A program made the position numbers and the translations under genes. Shown one piece after another: positions 29,237 to 39,100 of a stretch of DNA of 64,000 nucleotides. Within the stretch, counting starts at the first letter, position 1, and every line of letters begins with the position of its first letter. The notes under the pieces are model-generated. The model did not search any database. It had not been told where the DNA came from and worked only from the letters and a program-made list of their open reading frames with translations. Origin of the DNA: Candidatus Nitrotoga sp. MKT (GTDB lineage: Bacteria; Pseudomonadota; Gammaproteobacteria; Burkholderiales; Gallionellaceae); assembly GCA_003402345.1 (NCBI GenBank), contig QFXH01000004.1, positions 124,001 to 188,000 of the forward strand, in the 5' to 3' direction.

Positions 29237-29271
29237 TTATAAGTTGAGCCACAATGTGGCTCAACTTATAA
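29237..29271 (-). promoter_or_regulatory. Perfect palindromic operator upstream of the RelB-like fragment
   Basis: Two 17-bp arms (29237-29253 and 29255-29271, TTATAAGTTGAGCCACA and its exact complement) flank a single central base. On the minus strand the palindrome ends 10 bp before the RelB-like ATG and contains a possible promoter (TTGAGC, 16 bp, TTATAA). There is no following T-run, so it is more likely an antitoxin operator than a terminator. Confidence 0.7.
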
Positions 29272-29572
29272 CCGCCATCAACTACATTCAAGACCCGCAG
29301 TCTGGCCGCGCCAGTCTGTGACAAGACTTTTCACAAGAGCATCGCGGTTATGGCTTTATTCATTTAAATTCTGAGAGGCAGTTCCCGACACACCCTATCA
29401 TTTTCCAGTATCTATTTTCCGGCAGATATTTAGCAATCGTGACTTGCCAACATCGTGATCTGCCGATCCCGACACGTTGCAGACCTTCAATTTTACCGAT
29501 AGCAAGAATTCAGGAATCGAGGAATATTTGTTGGGTGTCAGCATCTCGAATCGGATTAATTAATTCGGATAG

Positions 29573-30493
29573 TTACAGTGCTTCCTCCACCAACAATAGA
29601 ATTGCCGATGCAGTAGTATTGATTGCGAATTGCGCAATGTGCTGCGGCACTTGTTTAGCGATTGTGCCTGCTCCATGCGCCGTACTTAATCGGTTCCGAA
29701 GCGTGGCTACAAGTATCAGCGGTTGTGTAAAGAATGTATCTAGTTGCGTCTGCGTAATAATTTTATTAAGTAATGTAGACGCGTTGTCAGTCTGTAGGTA
29801 CGACCATTTTTTCTTGTCGCAAATGACCTTCATTACACTCTCAAAGGCGCTTCCGCATTTCGTAAGGCAGTCGCCGAAATCCTTCTTGCGGTAATCCTGT
29901 AACGCCTCCAGAAATTCATTATTTGCAGAGGAGAATGCAGGGTTGGTAAGTAAGTGCAACGCCGGAGCAATTGCCTCTGAATGTATGAGACGGTTCTCTC
30001 GCAATACTACTTTAGGGTAGACCCCAACCACTCTAAAGGTAGTCGGGTGGCCATAATATTCGCGTTGTTCCTCAACTTCGACATACTCTGTGAGGAAATA
30101 TGGAATGTTGTCGACGTCAAAGAACGAATTTATTTGGCCAACAAATTCACTCTTTGAATCTACACGCCAGAACGCATCGACTTTAAAAATGTACTCAACG
30201 AAATCCAGAAAATGATCTGATTCGCATGACTCCAAAAAATGAAGAACATCTTCAATGTTATTAGAGGATCTAAACTCAGGAGATAGAATTGTAGTCCCAT
30301 GAAGATACGTTAGTTTCTGATGGACTTGTTCCCAGAAATCCGAAATGTATCCTGTTGGCCCAATAACATCGCGGCACAACAGTACGATACGGTTGCGAAA
30401 ACTAATAGTTATAGGCTGTGGCACATTTTGTGAAGCTACCTTCCGCTTGGAAAAAACGTCGAAGATGGATTTCAGGAAATGCATATTCTTCAT
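29573..30493 (-). CDS. HEPN-domain, abortive-infection-like protein
   Basis: A 306-residue soluble protein. The opening (FLKSIFDVFSKRKV) recalls AbiJ/STM4504-type proteins that begin near an F-S-K-R motif. The C-terminal domain (about 195-306) is helical, with DCLTKCGSAFESVMKVICDK and an RNRLSTAH motif at residues 266-273, the Rx4-6H signature of HEPN ribonucleases. Such proteins are commonly phage-triggered RNA-cleaving toxins. It lies between antitoxin fragments and a type ISP remnant, supporting a defence role. The exact family is uncertain and no antitoxin partner is seen. Confidence 0.6.
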   Translation of the reverse strand: MKNMHFLKSIFDVFSKRKVASQNVPQPITISFRNRIVLLCRDVIGPTGYISDFWEQVHQKLTYLHGTTILSPEFRSSNNIEDVLHFLESCESDHFLDFVEYIFKVDAFWRVDSKSEFVGQINSFFDVDNIPYFLTEYVEVEEQREYYGHPTTFRVVGVYPKVVLRENRLIHSEAIAPALHLLTNPAFSSANNEFLEALQDYRKKDFGDCLTKCGSAFESVMKVICDKKKWSYLQTDNASTLLNKIITQTQLDTFFTQPLILVATLRNRLSTAHGAGTIAKQVPQHIAQFAINTTASAILLLVEEAL

Positions 30494-30602
30494 TAGCCTT
30501 TTAATCTGATTTAGTTGGCAAGGTCTGCAATTGGCACGATTCAGTTGCTTGCGAAGCGCCGGTTTCTGTCAGCTCAAAAAATGGCGCATATTTTACAGGT
30601 TA

Positions 30603-31262
30603 CTACTGCAACGGCCACTTGCCTATCGCGTCATCAATCGCGGCCTGTAGCTCGATAGTGCGCGCCAGTGCAGCGACTATGCCGCGATAGTGGGTCAGGT
30701 CGTCGTAGGAAAGCTGCCGCCCCTTGCGGTCTTTCAGCCACTTCTGGCAAACCTGATAGCCGCCGATATGATAGCCCCACACTTCCGGCGGTACTTTGTC
30801 GAAGTATTGCGTCTGGTTGACCCACACGCGCCCCGGCACATCGTTTGCCGGTTCGGAATAACGCACTGCATCCACCGTGTTATCCCCTGCCTCTGGATAA
30901 CGGGTTTCCAATTTTGGAAGATGCTCCATCAAGTGCAACGCCACCAGTTCCTTGCCCAATGCGCACAGGCTATGGAACAGCGCCACATCGCGCGTCAGAG
31001 GCAAGCGCGGGAAATCTATTGTCAGAAACTCGGCATAGCGGCTGCGGTAGGTCGGCGAATGGAACACAGCGTAGATGTAGATATAGTGAAACACATCTTC
31101 TGGCCCGTAGGTCTCACGCAAATCGCCGCAGCCATCCGGCACAAAATCCAGTTGCAACCGCGCGGAAAGATCGGCAACGAATTCCGGTGCGAGATTGGGG
31201 CAAGCTACTACCTACTCTGCCCTTTCGTCGAATAGATCAGTCTTAGCGGCACGAAGATAGGG
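30603..31262 (-). pseudogene. Type ISP restriction-modification enzyme, C-terminal remnant
   Basis: The minus-strand frame carries the end of the type ISP specificity region: PEDVFHYIYIYAVFHSPTYR, RYAEFLTIDFPRLPL, VWGYHIGGYQVCQKWLKDRK and LSYDDLTHYRGIV. Homology continues upstream in the same frame (CPNLAPEFVADL and before it KTDLFDERAE) but is broken by a TAG at 31212-31214. It ends near 31262, just past the Smr stop codon. A full enzyme would have about 1,500 residues with nuclease, helicase and methylase domains, all absent. It is a non-functional relic. Confidence 0.8.
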
Positions 31263-31273
31263 CAACTTATAGC

Positions 31274-31831
31274 TTACCCAGGAATATCGCTACTTTGACT
31301 ACTTACCCTAAGTAATATCCAAACTGCGCCGCTACCACCCGCATTTTGCGGTGCTTCGCAAAATGCCAGCACTTCGGAATATTGAGATAGCCAATGGCGC
31401 ACACGGCTTTTCAGTACGCCTTCCTTGCCACCTGCTTGCCATCCTTTGCCGTGTATCACGCATACAAAGCGCAGGTTATGCGCTATCGCATCGCGCAAGA
31501 ATTCAAGCAACAACTTGCGTGCCACATCACTTTGGAAACCGTGTAAATCCAAGGTGTCCTGCATCGGCCATCGCCCACGCCGCAACTTGCGCAGGGTTGT
31601 GCGCGATATACCGGAACGCAGAAATTCGGTTGGAATGTCATCCCCGGTATCATTGTCGGACAATGTATCCTCAATTAAGGGAATGGAAATTGCAGTATTA
31701 CGTGACGGTGCGCGACGCAGTGGTTGAGACAAGGGAATACGGTTGGATGGCGGCAACGGAATAACGCCATCCAGCGCCTGCTGGAATAGCTCAGAATTCA
31801 CCGGTACTGGCTGGCCATCCTTTTTTTTCAT
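31274..31831 (-). CDS. Smr domain protein
   Basis: A 185-residue protein with a C-terminal Smr domain at about 90-175: TLDLHGFQSDVARKLLLEFL, CVIHGKGWQAGGKEGVLKS and a final GGSGAVWILLR. Stand-alone Smr proteins are thought to be DNA or RNA endonucleases; the LDLHG and HGKG motifs are the usual conserved ones. The N-terminal 85 residues are polar and probably disordered. It lies 7 bp after trxB on the same strand, so it may be cotranscribed. The decayed island begins just beyond its stop codon. Confidence 0.92.
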   Translation of the reverse strand: MKKKDGQPVPVNSELFQQALDGVIPLPPSNRIPLSQPLRRAPSRNTAISIPLIEDTLSDNDTGDDIPTEFLRSGISRTTLRKLRRGRWPMQDTLDLHGFQSDVARKLLLEFLRDAIAHNLRFVCVIHGKGWQAGGKEGVLKSRVRHWLSQYSEVLAFCEAPQNAGGSGAVWILLRVSSQSSDIPG

Positions 31832-31838
31832 TGCCCCT

Positions 31839-33188
<1,350 letters not shown>

Positions 33189-34142
33189 ATGATGACTTGG
33201 CTATTTTCCGCTCTGCTACTGTTTTTTACTTCAAGTGTGGGCGCAATAGAACTACCAGGCATACCGGAATTCATTGACGAAATGGTAATCGAACATCAGT
33301 TCGAACGTGACGAACTGGAGCAGGTATTTCAACACGTGCAACATCGTCCAGCGGTCATCAATCTTATTTCCGCGCCAGCCACGATTAAACCTTGGCCACA
33401 ATATCGTGCCGCTTTTACCAATAATAAGCACATAAACGATGGACTAAAATTTTGGAAAAACCATATAAATGCGCTGCAACGTGCAGAAAAAGAATACGGT
33501 ATACCGCAGGAGATAATCGTCGCCGTCATTGGTGTGGAAACCAATTATGGCCGCAACACAGGTAAGTTCAACATATTGGACACACTTACTACCTTGGCCT
33601 TCGACTATCCGCGTCGTGCCGACTTTTTCCGTAACGAATTGAAGGAATACTTGCTACTGGCTCGCGAACAAAAATTCGGACCATTCAAAATACACGGCTC
33701 CTATGCAGGCGCATTGGGCATCCCACAATTTATGCCGAGCAGTTACCGAAAACATGCGGTGGATTTTAACAATGATGGAGAAATCAACCTATTTAATGAC
33801 CCGGAGGACGCCATTGGTAGCGTAGCAAATTACTTGAAACAATATGGCTGGCAGAGTGGCGAACCCGTGGCGGTTCGTGTCAAATTAAACAAAAAGGCTG
33901 AACTAAGTGTCAAAGAAACGCACAGTATGGCGACTTGGGCAGAGATGGGCATTATTCCAGTTACACAAACCGCAGACCTTAAATCTGCGTGGCTACTCGA
34001 TTTTACCGTATCCGAGGGCAAGGAATTTTGGCTGGCATTCAAAAATTTCCAAGTCATTATGCTTTACAACAACAATGTTTTCTACGCTATGTCAGTTTAC
34101 CAACTTGCCGATGCCCTCCACAATGCACGAACCCTAAATTAA
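33189..34142 (+). CDS. mltB: Lytic murein transglycosylase B
   Basis: A 317-residue exported protein. Residues 1-19 are a signal peptide with no clear lipobox, so it may be a soluble periplasmic form. The catalytic glutamate is in AVIGVETNYGRNTG, and the SLT2 core continues with GSYAGALGIPQFMPSSYRKH and NDPEDAIGSVANYLKQYGW. It cleaves peptidoglycan between MurNAc and GlcNAc with 1,6-anhydro ring formation. It has no peptidoglycan-binding tail. Confidence 0.93.
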   Translation: MMTWLFSALLLFFTSSVGAIELPGIPEFIDEMVIEHQFERDELEQVFQHVQHRPAVINLISAPATIKPWPQYRAAFTNNKHINDGLKFWKNHINALQRAEKEYGIPQEIIVAVIGVETNYGRNTGKFNILDTLTTLAFDYPRRADFFRNELKEYLLLAREQKFGPFKIHGSYAGALGIPQFMPSSYRKHAVDFNNDGEINLFNDPEDAIGSVANYLKQYGWQSGEPVAVRVKLNKKAELSVKETHSMATWAEMGIIPVTQTADLKSAWLLDFTVSEGKEFWLAFKNFQVIMLYNNNVFYAMSVYQLADALHNARTLN

Positions 34143-34388
34143 ACCGATCCAAATAGTTATTGCGACTCAATACAATTTAAGGCTAAAGTAGCCCATTGTT
34201 TTTCTCAAAACCGTATATAAATACAGAACATTTTAAGGTTGGCTCTTTCTTGATTTGCACGAAGGAATGGCAGGAATAACGGAGCTGGAAAATAAATTAC
34301 CCAAAATTTAATGCACTAACCATTGCTCTAGCCAAAATTTCAACCATACGTATATCGTCATAGTTATTTTACTGATACCCAATAAATA

Positions 34389-35972
34389 ATGGTTTTTTTC
34401 ATAACCTCTGAAACCACAGGAACGGAGGGTGGGCTTGCTGCCAACGCCTTAGGACGATTTCGGCACAACCCAAAATCTTTCCTAAAGCTGATTCTGCTCG
34501 GGTTTACGCTTGTTGGTCTGCCGCTCATTGTTGCGCTTATTAATAGTGCGGTGTCTATCAACCGTCTGGCAGACCAAAGTCGTAAAGCCGTTTACCAGGC
34601 AGTGCAAATCACGCTTGCCAGCCATACGTTAACTAATGAAATTAATATAATGGAACGGAGTGTGCGGCAGACACTTATTCTGGGTGATGAATCTTTACTT
34701 GAGGGATATTTTCAAGCACACAAGAAATTCGGAAAAACAGCCACAGACCTTTTCCAACTGTCATCACGCACTGAGCAAAAACAGATGCTGGAACAGCTTC
34801 TGTCACTGGAAAATGCGACTTTTCAGAAAGTATCGGCTGCGAGCCAAGCTCCAGAAAAATTACGCGAACTGGTTAAAAGTTTTGCGCCACTGCTGGATTC
34901 CGCGCGCAGTTTTTCTGCTTTCGGTTATGCATTAATCGAACTAGAAGTGGATGAAATGCAGAATATGGCGGAGCATGCGCACACCGTTATGGTTTGGGAG
35001 TTGTTCGCTTTAATCCCATTCGCGATATTGCTGGCACTTGGATTCTCCGTGCTGATTACACGTCCAATTCGTCAAATTGATGAAGCTATCCGTAACATGG
35101 GGCAGGGTGAATTATCAAAAACAGTACGTGTCGATGGCCCACAGGATTTAATGTACCTTGGCGAACGCCTTGATTGGATGCGTCGGCGCTTGCTTAAACT
35201 GGAAGAACAAAAAACCAAATTTCTTCGACACGTTTCCCACGAACTCAAAACCCCCCTCACATCAATGCGCGAAGGCGCTGATTTACTTGCGGAAGGCATA
35301 GTTGGAGAACTAACCGTAAAACAACAACAGATCGCAAATATTCTCCATAACAACAGCATACAACTGCAAAAACGCATCGAAGATTTATTAAATTACAGCG
35401 CATTGCAGACCGAGAAATCTGCACTTATGAAACATCAAGCGAACTTAGCGGGCATTTTAAGTATCGTATTACAAGATCAAAACCTCGCCATTATGAATAA
35501 AAACCTGAAAATCGATCTAGCTTGCACGGAATTGATGATTGATTGTGACGAACAAAAAATCAGAATCATCATTGACAACCTTTTATCAAATGCCGTGAAA
35601 TATTCTCCGCCCGGCGGCCGCATCAAAATATGGACAAACAAGGTTGACGATTCGGTACAGCTGGACATAATGGACGCTGGTCCAGGCATAGACGAAATTG
35701 ACCAGGACAAAGTGTTTGAGCCCTTTTACCAGGGGCGAAGAATGTCTGAAAGCCATGTTAGAGGAACGGGATTGGGGCTGTCCATTGCGCGTGAATATGC
35801 TCTTGCCCATGGTGGCAATATTGAGCTTAAGGCAAACCGTTCTTCTGAACGGCGGAGCGATAATGAATCCACTCTCGCTAATGGTCGCAATATTGATCTA
35901 GTGCAACAAATTAAGACAGGTGCCCATTTCCGCCTTACCTTGCCCATCCATGATCCAGAAAGCTGCTCATGA
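34389..35972 (+). CDS. glrK: Sensor histidine kinase, GlrK/QseE-like
   Basis: A 527-residue inner-membrane kinase with membrane helices at about 33-53 and 203-223 around a helical periplasmic sensor. A HAMP domain follows (about 224-275), then the phospho-acceptor His284 in HVSHELKTPLTSMREG and the ATPase domain with NLLSNAVKYSPPGG, DAGPGIDEIDQ and GTGLGLSIAREYA. It ends in ATGA overlap with a lipoprotein gene and is followed by the sigma54 regulator, the order of the glrK-qseG-glrR operon of enterobacteria. Its signal is unknown; in E. coli the system responds to envelope stress. Confidence 0.88.
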   Translation: MVFFITSETTGTEGGLAANALGRFRHNPKSFLKLILLGFTLVGLPLIVALINSAVSINRLADQSRKAVYQAVQITLASHTLTNEINIMERSVRQTLILGDESLLEGYFQAHKKFGKTATDLFQLSSRTEQKQMLEQLLSLENATFQKVSAASQAPEKLRELVKSFAPLLDSARSFSAFGYALIELEVDEMQNMAEHAHTVMVWELFALIPFAILLALGFSVLITRPIRQIDEAIRNMGQGELSKTVRVDGPQDLMYLGERLDWMRRRLLKLEEQKTKFLRHVSHELKTPLTSMREGADLLAEGIVGELTVKQQQIANILHNNSIQLQKRIEDLLNYSALQTEKSALMKHQANLAGILSIVLQDQNLAIMNKNLKIDLACTELMIDCDEQKIRIIIDNLLSNAVKYSPPGGRIKIWTNKVDDSVQLDIMDAGPGIDEIDQDKVFEPFYQGRRMSESHVRGTGLGLSIAREYALAHGGNIELKANRSSERRSDNESTLANGRNIDLVQQIKTGAHFRLTLPIHDPESCS

Positions 35973-36511
35973 GTATCATTCCAAAAAAACCATGGGTTCT
36001 TCTAACAATAATTCTGGCCACCCTAAACGCCTGTTCAGCCATACCAACGAACCCGCCACCTATAGTAATGTTGCCTCCTCAACCTCTTGTTATCACACCC
36101 AGCCAACTGGAAGTATTAATGCAATATTACGAGTCCATCCGAAAAATGTCTGCACCAGAGCTGGTTAAAGAACATGACAAAGCGAAACAAAATTTAATAT
36201 TGACCAGGAGTGATACTGCTCGGGCAGAATTGGCACTATTACTTGTATTGCCCAATACATCCTTCCGCGATACTGGCGCTGCACTTAATCTACTCAATGA
36301 GTGGTCGAAAGAAGCGAAATTATCGGCCAGCATGCGCAGCTTAAAACATTTACTGTCAACGCTGCTTGCTGAACAGCAGCGTATTAACAGCAATGTGAAT
36401 GAGCTATCGCAAAAATTAAAAGAAGAGCAAAAACATTCTGAGATTTTAAAAAATCAAATTGATGACATCAAAAATATGGAAAAAAATCTCATACTCAGGG
36501 ATAAGCCTTGA
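35969..36511 (+). CDS. QseG/YfhG-like lipoprotein of the GlrKR operon
   Basis: A 180-residue protein with a lipoprotein signal peptide and lipobox LNAC near residue 22. A proline-rich linker and a long helical region follow (about 45-180) with coiled-coil character in the last 60 residues. It overlaps both glrK (ATGA) and the regulator gene, so translation is coupled. The position and build match QseG, an outer-membrane lipoprotein thought to contact the GlrK sensor. Sequence similarity is weak, so the name rests on context. Confidence 0.7.
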   Translation: MSIIPKKPWVLLTIILATLNACSAIPTNPPPIVMLPPQPLVITPSQLEVLMQYYESIRKMSAPELVKEHDKAKQNLILTRSDTARAELALLLVLPNTSFRDTGAALNLLNEWSKEAKLSASMRSLKHLLSTLLAEQQRINSNVNELSQKLKEEQKHSEILKNQIDDIKNMEKNLILRDKP

Positions 36512-37887
36512 GTACAATGCAAAAAATGACTGAATCTAATCCAAAAATACTGATCGTCGACGATGACACAGACCTGCTAGAACTCCTTTCCATTCGTTTA
36601 ACGGCTGCTGGATATAAAACTGAATTGGCGCAAAGCGCCGAAATAGCCCTTAATTACTTGGACATGTCGCGCCCGCAACTTGTTATTAGCGATATGCAAA
36701 TGAGCGGTATGGATGGAATGAAATTGTTCGAACACATTCATCGCACTATACCCACTTTACCCGTAATCATTCTGACAGCACATGGCACTATCCCTGATGC
36801 GGTTGCCGCCACACAACGTGGGGTATTCGGCTATCTGACCAAACCTTTCGATAGTAAAATTTTGTTAGCCCACGTTGATCAAGCTCTCAGATTAGTGCCG
36901 GGCACTGGGCTCCAAAAAGAAGAGTCCCAAGCGGCGTGGCGCAAAAATATCATCACCCAAAGCGCCGTGATGGAGGATATTCTCACAAAAGCAGAACTCG
37001 TCGCAAAAGGCGATGCAAGCGTGCTTATTTACGGAGAAAGTGGTGCTGGCAAGGAATTATTTGCCCATGCCATTCACGATGCGTCCAAGCGCCATCATCG
37101 GCCATTTGTAGCTGTCAACTGCGCTGCAATTCCCGAACAGTTATTAGAATCAGAATTGTTTGGGCACGTCAAAGGAGCGTTTACTGGCGCTGTTCGCGAT
37201 CATAAAGGCTTATTTCAATTGGCAGAGGGCGGGACACTTCTTCTTGATGAAATTGGCGACATGCCGCTTCCGCTCCAAGTCAAGCTATTACGAGTTCTCC
37301 AAGAAAGACAAGTACGTCCTGTAGGATCAGCGCAGACCATCCCGGTGGACGTACGCATTATCTCCGCTACCCATCGTGACCTTCTAGCTGAAATCGGTAC
37401 AGGCAGCTTCCGCGAAGACTTATATTATCGACTAAAAGTCGTAGCGCTAACAATTCCAGCATTGTCACAACGGCGTGAAGACATCCCTATGTTAGCAAAA
37501 TATTTTCTCAGCTTACTTGGCGCAAAATACGATAAAAAAATTAATGGATTTTCGCCTGATGCAATGGAAATGCTGGTGCGCGCCTCATGGCCTGGCAACG
37601 TGCGGCAACTGATGAATATTGTCGAACAATGCGTTGTTTTAAGCACTGCTCCACTCATTTCTTCCGTGCTGGTATACGATGCCATGCAAAAAGAAGAAGA
37701 AGGGTTAGTTTCGTTCGAAGATGCGCGTAGGCATTTCGAAAGGGATTATCTAGTACGTGTGTTAAAAATTACGGCAGGTAATGTAACTAAAGCTGCGGGT
37801 TTAGCCAAACGCAACCGAACCGAGTTCTATAAATTACTCCAGAGACATCAGCTCGATCCATCGATTTTCAAACAGTCACAAAGTTAA
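36508..37887 (+). CDS. glrR: Sigma54-dependent response regulator, GlrR/QseF-like
   Basis: The 459-residue NtrC-family regulator has a receiver domain with Asp62 in VISDMQMSGMDG, and an AAA+ domain with GESGAGKELFA, the sigma54-contact loop GAFTGA and GGTLLLDEIGDMPLP. A C-terminal helix-turn-helix ends GNVTKAAGLAKRNRTEFYKL. The frame opens with TTG 36508 overlapping the lipoprotein stop; ATG 36517 is an equally possible start. It activates sigma54 promoters after phosphorylation by the adjacent kinase. Targets cannot be read from the window. Confidence 0.9.
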   Translation: MSTMQKMTESNPKILIVDDDTDLLELLSIRLTAAGYKTELAQSAEIALNYLDMSRPQLVISDMQMSGMDGMKLFEHIHRTIPTLPVIILTAHGTIPDAVAATQRGVFGYLTKPFDSKILLAHVDQALRLVPGTGLQKEESQAAWRKNIITQSAVMEDILTKAELVAKGDASVLIYGESGAGKELFAHAIHDASKRHHRPFVAVNCAAIPEQLLESELFGHVKGAFTGAVRDHKGLFQLAEGGTLLLDEIGDMPLPLQVKLLRVLQERQVRPVGSAQTIPVDVRIISATHRDLLAEIGTGSFREDLYYRLKVVALTIPALSQRREDIPMLAKYFLSLLGAKYDKKINGFSPDAMEMLVRASWPGNVRQLMNIVEQCVVLSTAPLISSVLVYDAMQKEEEGLVSFEDARRHFERDYLVRVLKITAGNVTKAAGLAKRNRTEFYKLLQRHQLDPSIFKQSQS

Positions 37888-38132
37888 TCAGTTCAGAATC
37901 AATACCCAAAGGGATTTATATACAGGAATTTCGGAGACAAACAGCGCACCTACTTTATCTTAAAGTATTTACTTTCTGTATGTTACAAAAATACCTGATT
38001 CTATTTTTTCCAATCTACCTCAAAACATATAAAAATAAAAAATGAACAGGCTATAAGCTGTCAAACCAAAAAATCTTCTCTATTTCCGACATATTAACAC
38101 TCATTAAACGCAGGATTTATGGAAATAAAAAA

Positions 38133-38160
38133 TTGACAATTTCACCAATCTGCCTACAAT
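38133..38160 (+). promoter_or_regulatory. Sigma70 promoter of tRNA-Lys
   Basis: A consensus TTGACA (38133-38138) and TACAAT (38155-38160) are separated by 16 bp. The expected start point falls about 7 bp before the tRNA. Confidence 0.85.
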
Positions 38161-38173
38161 TCAACCCTCAAAT

Positions 38174-38249
38174 GGGTTGTTAGCTCAGTTGGTAGAGCAT
38201 CGGACTCTTAATCCGCTGGTCGAGCGTTCGAGCCGCTCACAACCCACCA
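38174..38249 (+). tRNA. tRNA-Lys (anticodon CUU), CCA encoded
   Basis: A 76-base cloverleaf with acceptor arms GGGTTGT/ACAACCC, D arm TAGCTCAGTTGGTAGAGC, anticodon loop CTCTTAA (anticodon CTT), T arm GAGCG-TTCGAGC-CGCTC, discriminator A and encoded CCA. The first anticodon-stem pair (27-43) is a T/C mismatch; the other four pair normally. The CUU isoacceptor reads AAG codons. Confidence 0.96.
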
Positions 38250-38506
38250 AAAACCGATAAAAATATCAATAAGTTACGAATCATCTTTACTGTCAAAAAG
38301 CAATACTTACTCCGCAAAAACAAAAACGGCGCTGAACTTTCCAGTAAATTCGGACGGTTAAAATCAATTACGGAGCCACTTAGGCTCCGCTTCCAGCAAC
38401 GCAGCCGCCCCACCAAACAACCTAAGCGCATCAAATGTAATTGCGCCCTAGCTCCAGTCATGCCATCTTCGATACACACACCTATAGAAACAATCAGCTT
38501 CATCCC

Positions 38507-39088
38507 TTATTTATTCTGTTGTAACATTTCCCGCACGGGTCGAAAACTTCTTCTATGTTCGGCGGAAACGCCATGCATTTTCAATGCCATCAGATGTGCC
38601 TCTGTCGCGTAGCCCTTGTGTGCAGCAAAACCATACTGTGGCTGGACATGATGCAGCAATAGCATTGCTGCATCACGCGCGGTTTTAGCCAATATAGATG
38701 CTGCAGAGATGGACATAACAGTGCTATCTCCCCGCACAATGGCACGGCTCGGTATGCCCGTATCTGGGCAATACAGGCCATCAACCAAAATCTCATGTGG
38801 GCGGATCTGAAGCATTTCAATTGCACGGCGCATAGCCAACAAACTCGCACGCAAAATATTGATTGAATCAATCTCTTTAACTGAAGCTTCTGCAATCGCC
38901 CACGCTACGGCATGTTGCTTTATCTCCAATGCCAGATAATCACGCCGCTTTTCGCTGAGCTTCTTGGAATCGTCCAATCCCTCTATTGGCCGGCTGCTGT
39001 CCAATATTACAGCAGCGGCATAGACTGGTCCGGCTAACGGGCCGCGGCCAGCTTCATCCACACCACAAATAAACAAGTTGTTTTTCAC
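38507..39088 (-). CDS. rnhB: Ribonuclease HII
   Basis: A 193-residue protein with the RNase HII metal site starting [20 protein letters not shown]. The DGLYCPD-type central acidic residue follows, then [17 protein letters not shown]-like helices ([18 protein letters not shown]) and HKGYAT. It removes RNA from RNA-DNA hybrids and misincorporated ribonucleotides. It is the last gene of the rpsB-to-rnhB minus-strand cluster, 12 bp after lpxB. Confidence 0.96.
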   Translation of the reverse strand: MKNNLFICGVDEAGRGPLAGPVYAAAVILDSSRPIEGLDDSKKLSEKRRDYLALEIKQHAVAWAIAEASVKEIDSINILRASLLAMRRAIEMLQIRPHEILVDGLYCPDTGIPSRAIVRGDSTVMSISAASILAKTARDAAMLLLHHVQPQYGFAAHKGYATEAHLMALKMHGVSAEHRRSFRPVREMLQQNK

Positions 39089-39100
39089 TTAACATTCCTC

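Noticed and set aside
28952-29242. A single 96-codon plus-strand gene
   Set aside because: It is a chimera: two antitoxin openings followed by the reverse complement of a RelB-like start.
29439-29894. 151-codon plus-strand frame
   Set aside because: It is antisense to the HEPN/Abi-like gene and its Cys/Arg/Ser-rich composition looks like a shadow frame.
38237-38503. 88-codon minus-strand frame
   Set aside because: It runs into the tRNA-Lys gene, has no recognisable motif and no conserved neighbour relation.
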